A stretch of DNA of 64,000 nt from Oryzias latipes (lineage: Eukaryota > Chordata > Actinopteri > Beloniformes > Adrianichthyidae): the NCBI RefSeq assembly GCF_002234675.1, contig NC_019859.2, forward strand, positions 248,001 through 312,000. The letters run 5' to 3'. A model generated the notes under the pieces. The model worked only from the letters and a program-made list of their open reading frames with translations. It was not told where the DNA came from and ran no database searches. Positions within the stretch are counted from its first letter, which is position 1. The number at the start of each line of letters is the position of its first letter. Positions 13,601 through 22,600 of this stretch are shown here, piece by piece. The position numbers and the translations under genes were made by a program.

Positions 13601-16600
13601 GTGACCAGCTTGTTAGCATGTGAACAGCGTGTTAGCATGTGTCCAGCGTGTTAGCATGTGTCCAGCGTGTTAGCATGTGACCAGCATGTTACCATGTGAC
13701 CAGCGTGTTAGCATGTGACCAGCAGGTTACCATGTGACCAGCGTGTTAGCATGTGACCAGCATGTTAGCATGTGACCTGCGTGTTAGCATGTGTCCAGCG
13801 TGTTAGCATGTGTCCAGCGTGTTAGCATGTGACCAGCAGGTTACCATGTGACCAGCATGTTACCATGTGACCAGCGTGTTAGCATGTGACCAGCGTGTTA
13901 GCATGTTACCAGCGTGTTAGCATGTGACCAGCATGTTAGCATGTGTCCAGTGTGTTAGCACGTGACCAGCATGTTACCATGTGACCAGCATGTTAGAATA
14001 TCACCAGCGTGTTAGCATGTGTCCAGCGTGTTAGCATGTTACCAACGTGTTAGCATGTTACCAGCGTGTTAGCATGTGACCAGCGTGTTAGCACGTGACC
14101 AGCAGGTTACCATGTGACCATCGTGTTAGCATGTGACCAGCGTGTTAGCATGTGACCAGCGTGTTAGCATGTGTCCGGCGTGTTAGCATGTGTCCGGCGT
14201 GTTAGCATGTGTCCAGCGTGTTAGCATGTGACCAGCGTGTTACCATGTGACCAGCGTGTTAGCATGTGACCAGCAGGTTACCATGTGACCAGCATGTTAC
14301 CATGTGACCAGCGTGTTAGCATGTGACCAGCATGTTAGCATGTAACCAGCATGTTAGCATGTGTCCAGCGTGTTAGCATGTGTCCAGCGTGTTAGCATGT
14401 GTCCAGCGTGTTAGCATGTGTCCAGCGTGTTAGCATGTGACCAGCATGTTACCATGTGACCAGTGCATTAGCATGTGATCAGCGTGTTAGCATGTGACCA
14501 GCGTGTTAGCATGTGTCCAGCGTGTTAGCATGTGACCAGTGCATTAGCATGTGATCAGCATGTTAGCATGTGACCAGCATGTTAGCATGTGACCAGCGTG
14601 TTAGCATGTGTCCAGCGTGTTAGCATGTGTCCAGCGTGTTAGCATGTGACCAGCGTGTTAGCATGTGTCCAGCGCGTTAACATGTTACCAGCGCATTAGC
14701 ATGTGATCAGTGCATTAGCATGTGACCAGCATGTTGGCAGGCGGCTGCTGGGTTTGCTGTAGCTCAGAGGTGGGCACTGAGGGCCGTAGTCCTGCATGTT
14801 TTCCAGCATACCCTGCTCTGGCATGTTCTGATTGGCTGGACACACCTGAACCAGGTAATCAGCCATGAGTAGGGCAAGATTATTGGCTGGACACACCTGA
14901 ACCAGGTAATCAGCCATGAGTAGGGCAAGAGTATCTGGAAATCATGCAGACACACCGGCCCTCGAGGCCTGGAATTGCCCACCCCTGCTGTAGCTCCTTT
15001 CAAGGGTTCCTGATGGAGCTCTCACCTCTGTTTGTTCTTCCATCTACTATTGATTCTTGTCCTTCATGTTTCTGCGTGTTGTGTTTAAAAGCTAACACGC
15101 CGGTCATGTGTTTTATCAGTTTTCATGGGTTGTTTGATCAAAAGTCCATGTTCTTTTTGGCCGTCCTACATCCAGGACGCGGTGTCCGACGCAGAGGTGG
15201 ACTCTGGATTCAGGAACCTGTTCATGAAACTTGCTGGAAATGTAAGTCTTTGTTTTGGCGCCTGGACCAACCAGACTTTTCAGAGTTCTGATTGGCTGCT
15301 GTCTTTCTCAGGACATGGAGATCTCTGCGGTGGAACTGAAAACCATCATGAACAAGATTGTCTCCAAACGTGAGCTGCAGCCTTAGCAGGTGACAGAAGG
15401 ACGATGGCGTCAAATCTGACTTCTTGTTTTGGGTTTTTACAGGAACTGACATTAAGACAGACGGGTTTAGCATGGAGACCTGCAGGATCATGGTCAACCT
15501 CATGGACGTATCCTTCCGTCATGGCTTACAAACCTCCATCCACGTGTTAGGTAGGAACGTTGGGTCATGAATGAGAGCCTTAAGCTCCTCCCCGTTAATC
15601 TTTGTCTTTTCTTAAAAAAATCGTTGTTATCAAGATCGTCGTTTTGCTCCGTCAGCATGAAGACCATTGATTTAAAAGCAGTGCTCACATGTTAGCGTTG
15701 TCACTCACGTGTTGGCGTTGGTGCTCACGTATAAGCCTTGTTGCTCACGTGTTAGTGTTGTTGCTCAAGTGTTAGCGTTATTGCTCACGTGTTAGCGTTG
15801 TTGCTCACGTGTTAGCGTTGGTGCTCACGTGTTAGCGTTGGTGCTCACGTGTTAGCGTTGGTGCTCACGTGTTAGCGTTGTTGCTCAAGTATAAGCCGTG
15901 TTGCTCACGTGTTAGTGTTGTTGCTCAAGTGTTAGCGTTGTTGCTCACGTGTTAGCGTTGGTTCTCATGTGTTAGAGTTGTTGCTCACGTGTTAGCGTTG
16001 GTGCTCACGTGTTAGCGTTGGTGCTCACGTGTTAGCGTTGTTGCTCACGTATAAGCCTTGTTGCTCACGTGTTAGTGTTGTTGCTCAAGTGTTAGCGTTG
16101 TTGCTCACGTGTTAGCGTTGGTTCTCATGTGTTAGAGTTGTTGCTCACGTGTTAGCGTTGTTGCTCACGTATAAGCCTTGTTGCTCACGTGTTAGTGTTG
16201 TTGCTCAAGTGTTAGCGTTGTTGCTCACGTGTTAGCGTTGGTTCTCATGTGTTAGAGTTGTTGCTCACGTGTTAGCGTTGTTGCTCACGTATAAGCCTTG
16301 TTGCTCACGTGTTAGTGTTGTTGCTCAAGTGTTAGCGTTGTTGCTCACGTGTTAGCGTTGGTTCTCATGTGTTAGAGTTGTTGCTCACGTGTTAGCGCTG
16401 TTGCTCATGTGTTAGCGCTGTTGCTCACGTGTTAGCGCTGTTGCTCATGTGTTAGCGCTGTTGCTCACGTGTTAGCGCTGTTGCTCACATGTTAGCGTTG
16501 TTGCTAACACGTGAGCAACAGGTATACGCAACAGGTATACGCTTATACGCTAACACGTATAAGCCTTGTTGCTCACGTGTTAGTGTTGTTGCTCAAGTGT

Positions 16601-19600
16601 TAGCGTTGTTGCTCACGTGTTAGCGTTGGTTCTCATGTGTTAGAGTTGTTGCTCACGTGTTAGCGCTGTTGCTCATGTGTTAGCGCTGTTGCTCACGTGT
16701 TAGCGTTGGTGCTCACGTGTTAGCGTTGTTGCTCACGTATAAGCCTTGTTGCTCACGTGTTAGTGTTGTTGCTCAAGTGTTAGCGTTGTTGCTCACGTGT
16801 TAGCGTTGGTTCTCATGTGTTAGAGTTGTTGCTCACGTGTTAGCGTTGTTGCTCACGTATAAGCCTTGTTGCTCACGTGTTAGTGTTGTTGCTCAAGTGT
16901 TAGCGTTGTTGCTCACGTGTTAGCGTTGTTGCTCACGTATAAGCCTTGTTGCTCACGTGTTAGTGTTGTTGCTCAAGTGTTAGCGTTGTTGCTCACGTGT
17001 TAGCGTTGGTTCTCATGTGTTAGAGTTGTTGCTCACGTGTTAGCGCTGTTGCTCATGTGTTAGCGCTGTTGCTCACGTGTTAGCGCTGTTGCTCATGTGT
17101 TAGCGCTGTTGCTCACGTGTTAGCGCTGTTGCTCACATGTTAGCGTTGTTGCTAACACGTGAGCAACAGCGCTAACACGTGAGCAACAGGTATACGCAAC
17201 AGGTATACGCTTATACGCTAACACGTATAAGCCTTGTTGCTCACGTGTTAGTGTTGTTGCTCAAGTGTTAGCGTTGTTGCTCACGTGTTAGCGTTGGTTC
17301 TCATGTGTTAGAGTTGTTGCTCACGTGTTAGCGCTGTTGCTCATGTGTTAGCGCTGTTGCTCACGTGTTAGCGTTGGTGCTCACGTGTTAGCGTTGGTGC
17401 TCACGTGTTAGTGTTCACCTGTTAGCGTTGGTGCTCACGTGTTAGCGTTGGTTCTCATGTGTTAGCGTTGGTGCTCACGTGTTAGTGCTCACCCGTTAGC
17501 GTTGGTGCGCACGTGTTAGCGTTGGTGCTCACGTGTTAGTGTTCACCTGTTAGCGTTGGTGCTCACCTGTTAGCGTTGGTGCTCACGTGTTAGCGTTGGT
17601 TCTCATGTGTTAGCGTTGGTGCTCACGTGTTAGTGCTCACCTGTTAGCGTTGGTGCGCACGTGTTAGCGTTGGTGCTCACGTGTTGGCGTCGGAGCTCCA
17701 TAGCAGTGCCTCCCCTCTGGCGGCGTGAAAGTGTTCTTAACCTGCAGCAGGACAGCGGGAACGGAAAGCTGGGTCTCGGAGAGTTCGCCACTTTGTGGAA
17801 GAAAGTCCAGAACTACCTGGTAGGTGGAACGCGGTTTGAAGGTGGCGGTGGTCCTGGTTCAGAGCTCAATGTGGTTCCTGGGTTCTGTGCCAACAGAACA
17901 TCTACAAGAAGAGTGACCTGGACAACACCGGGACCATGAGCACTCCTGAGATGAGGCTGGCCTTCAAAGATGCAGGTGAGAACCTCCTCTACAGGTTAGA
18001 TAACTAGGAGGAGAACACAGTCATGTGACACCTGTCTGGTCATGTGACCAGCGTGTGTGTGCTGTGCTGCAGCGGCATCAGGGCTGTCTCTGTGACCCCT
18101 CACTCCTGTGGCTCCGCCCACACTGAACAGCCAGCTGCTGTATTCCTGCTGATCAAGACAGGCTCTTAAGGCAGAAGTAGGCTCCGCCTCCTCGAGTTAC
18201 ACGCTCACGCCTGCAGTTTGTTGTTCCATCTGGCCCTGCAGCGCAACGTCTGCAAACGATGTTATTTATTTATTTATTTAAGCTTTATTTAATAGGGACA
18301 GTGCACATTAATGAACATCTATCGAACAATGATAGCTGTAAACATGCTGGATTATAGCAATGATGCTAATTTGCATCCATAGTCCCTAGGCAGGAAACAT
18401 AAAACAGGACAAAACAAAAGACAGAGTCACAGATACAATAAGAACACAAGAAAGTGGTACATTATGAAAGTTAAAAGTCAGTGGCTACAGGACTGGTTTG
18501 CTTTCAGCCACTGCTTGAGCTGTGTTTTGAAGGTCTGTAATGTTTGACACTCCCTGATGTACAGTGGAAGACTGTTCCAGAGTTTACTGGCCTTTACAGA
18601 AAGAGCGTTTTGTCCAAAGGCTGTTTTTCTGTATGGAACCTCACAGTCCCCCCGAGACGAGGCCCTAGTCCTGAGAGCGCTGTGAGCCCTTTTTTTTTTT
18701 TAAAGTCAGACAGGGGAGGCGGAGCAAGTCCATGTAACACCTTGTACATCAAACAAGCGAATTTAAAAATGTTTAAATTCTCAAAGCTTAACAACTTATA
18801 CTTTTTCAAGATATTACAGACATGGAATGACATTGGTTTTCTATCCAAGACCTTAAGGGATTTTTTATAAAGTGATTCTGTGGTTTTGCTCGCATTTACA
18901 CCCGCCAAGGACCAACATGTAATACAGTATTCAATATGTGATAGAATCATTGAATGCAGAAACATTCTAGCAGCTCCAAGTGTTATGAATGGTCGTATTT
19001 GTTTAAAGTTATTCAAATTGAATTTTACTGTATTCGATATTTTTTTATATGGCTCTTGAAGCTCAGAGTTGAATCAAGTGTCACACCAAGATACTTAAAT
19101 TTAGATACAATTTCTAGTTCCCGTCCTTCCAAAAATATACCTGAATGCTTGATGTCCACTGGTTGCTTAGTGAACATCATACAAACAGTTTTAGTTGTAT
19201 TTAACAGTAAGCAAGATTTAGAAAGCCATTCATTTACAGGAACCAGAGCTGAGGTAAGAACAGAGGCTGCTTCTTGAATATTTTTTGCGCTAGTCAATTC
19301 ATTTCGTTGTGGGCGGAGTCTGTGGTTCGTTTTTATCTGCTGACTCATGGAGGAGTCACAGCTGGGCTGGCGTACATTGGCAGACTGACGGGTGGTGCTC
19401 ACATCCATCAGGTCATCAGTAACCTCCACCTTCTGGAGAACAGAATCGTAAACTCACTGATGGCAGGTTGAGGGGCTGAAACCCTGCACAGGTGTGTTTC
19501 TGCTCAGCCAGGCACACCTGCGCAGGTGTGTCCGACTGGTCAGGAAGGAGGAGGGTGGAGGGAACTACATCCGCAGAGCTTTAGGTGGGGAATGCTTTCC

Positions 19601-22600
19601 TTATTTCCCGTGGAAATGAGGATCAGTGAGGGAATTTATCTGGTTCTGAGAGAAGCGTGGAACCGGCTGATTATTGTTCTCAACGTTTCTGTAGGAGCTT
19701 CCCAGAGAACCGTCTTCACTCCAGAGTTACTGAGGACTGAAAGCTAGAACATTTCTGATCTTCATCTTTGTTTCCTAACCTTCATCCTCTCTGTCTTCCC
19801 CTCTAATCTCCACGGTTTCTCTTCTTCTGCCTTCAGATGACTAATGAAGCGGTAGGTCCTGCTTTAGCTCTTCTGTCATCAGTAAGGACTGTTAGCTGTG
19901 ACTGCTCTGTACTTCTGATTTCATGTCACGTTTCTTTTATGTTTTTTTTTTCTTTGAAAGGAAAACAGTTGAATTCAGTCAGAAAATCTTCTTTGTGTTC
20001 AAATCAAATCAAATCAAATACAACTTTATTTATAAAATAGCGCTTCGAGCTGCACTTTGTGCAGCTCGAAGCGCTTTAACACTAAAAACAGTAAACACAC
20101 AACATTACAATAAAAACCCCAACCCACCCTTCACCCTTCCCACTCCCCTCCAATAAAGCACATGACCCATGGCTCCCACGTACAATGAAATATGACTATG
20201 TAACTGTAAAAAATAAACAAACAAACAAACATGGCTTGGCTCTGCTGCGAGGAAACAGTATCTGGGAATCCTTTCATACCAGGAGCCAGCCCGGCCACCG
20301 GAACATCGCCACAGCGCCCACCCAGACCGGGACAACACTGGGGTCCCCCTCACAGCCAAAAGCTGTAAAATTAGACCCCAGCCGCCCCAGCAAGGGCAAC
20401 AACTGCAGCAACAACCGCTGACCAAGCCGGCAAGCCCTGGAGGAAAAGATCCCCTCAAGAAACACTGGGGCTAAAATCATAAGATGCTAAAATTAAAAAC
20501 ATAAAAAAGAAAGAAAAAGAAAAAAACATAAAATTGAGAATAAGATGCGTAAAATTAAAATAAATACATAAAATAGCCTATACTAAAACTAATAGAATAA
20601 ATTAGCAGTTAAAATCAACTAAAAGCTAAATTAAAAAGGTGGGTCTTGAGCCTCTTCTTAAAAACCTCTACTGTCTCTGCGGCCCTGAGGCTCTCCGGCA
20701 GTCTGTTCCACAGGCGAGGACCATAATGGCAGAACGAAGCCTCACCATAAGTTTTGGTCCTCACCTTGGGAACAACTAAGAGGCCAGCACCGGAGGACCT
20801 CAAGGTCCGCGAGGGCTCATATTTTAAAAGAATATCATTTAAATAAGAAGGCCCAAGACCATAAAAACATTTATAAACCATTAAAAGAATCTTAAAATCA
20901 ATCCTGAAACGCACAGGGAGCCAATGCAGCGATTATAAAACCGGTGTAATATGTTCCCGCCCTCTGGTCCTCGTCAGAACTCGTGCCGCTGAGTTCTGTA
21001 GAAGTTGTAAGTTTGAAATAGACTTTTTGGGTAAACCAGAGAGCAGGGCATTACAGTAATCTAAACGACTGAAAATAAAAGCATGCATTAGCATTTCTGT
21101 GCTGGCAAGAGAGAGGAACGGGCGACTCTGGCAATGTTTTTGAGATGGTAAAATCCTGTCTTAACGACATTTTTAATGTGTGGGATAAAATTCAGCTCAG
21201 AGTCAAAAAGTACGCCCAGGTTTCTCACACATTGAGAAGGTTTAAAATTATGAAGATGTGGTAAAATCATCTCTCTCTTGTCTTCAGAACCGATGATTAA
21301 AACTTCAGTTTTGTCCTGGTTGAGCTGTAAGAAATGTTCTGCCATCCACAGCTTTATATCTAAAATGCAGTTTAAAAGAGTGTTGACAGGTTCAAGGTCA
21401 TCAGGAGACACGGCGGCGTAAAGCTGTGTGTCATCAGCATAGCTGTGAAAGTCAACGCCGTGTCTCCTGATGACATCCCCAAGAGGCAACATATATGTTA
21501 ACAATGTCCAACTGAACCTTCTGCGGTTCCAATGTTCAGGGTCCACCTCTAACCGCTGCCGTCTTCCTGCAGGCTTCACCCTCAACAACACCATCTACCA
21601 GCTGCTGGTGGCGCGATACTCCGACCCGGACATGACCATCGACTTCGATAACTTTGTGGCCTGCCTGATGAAGCTGGAGATGATGTTCAGTAAGTCATGG
21701 TGCATCTTTGAAATGAGAAAAATCCTGTTTCACCCGGTTGTTGTGGAGGCAGGGGTCAGGAGGGAGAGTGACACCCCAACTGGGAGCTCCCACTGAGTCC
21801 AGTCTCTTTGAAAAGAAGGTTTATGCAGCAACATGAGACTGAAGGACGGCTTGACGGTTCAGGAACTTCAAGCCTCGGAGTCGAGACGCTGTCCAAAAGT
21901 CCGTCCATCAACTATTTCTGCAAAAACATGCAGACCTGGACCTGGACTGTTGAGATCAACGAAGACCATGAAGACTTTAACCCTTTAGCTATCTTAGATG
22001 ACCCCCCCTCTTCCACTGACGTGTTCTCCCTACCAGGACAAAGGTGGATAAAGGTGGAAAGATTTCATGTAATCCATGGACACCAGTGAAGATCACAAAT
22101 CATTGAAGAAAAAAGGTTCAGAGCACTGTCTAGTGGGTCTAGATGACCCCACTGTCTAGTGGGTCTAGATGACCCACCTCCCAATGTTAAAGTGCCTAGG
22201 ATAGAACTAGGGTTATAACAGTACTTAGTTACACTGGTCTGGATCCAAAATGTAACCGAGTTACTCTGACGTAAAAGTAAAGCAGAAGTATTTTATTGCA
22301 AAATCAAAGTTACTTCTGATCAGTTTTCCAAATTCACATCAAATGAGGAAAAGTTCTTTCATTTTCAGAACAAAAGTATTTTATTCACACACACAGAGCT
22401 TTGGTTCTGGTCCGAGTTGGAGCTGGGTTCCTCTGATGGTCCTCTTTGGTTCTCAGGTCTGAAATCTCATCCAAAGTCTGGTTTGGACCAAAAAGAGAAA
22501 ACGGGTCCACTGCTCACACCAGTGCGACCCGGATCCTTTTCTCTGAAAATTCTGTGAAATTTTCAGTTTCTCAGTTTATAAGAAGCCCTGAAGTTTGAAC

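Noticed and set aside
13084..17695. CRISPR-like regular repeats
   Set aside because: Units are contiguous 19-20-bp tandem repeats without unique spacers, in introns of a eukaryotic gene.
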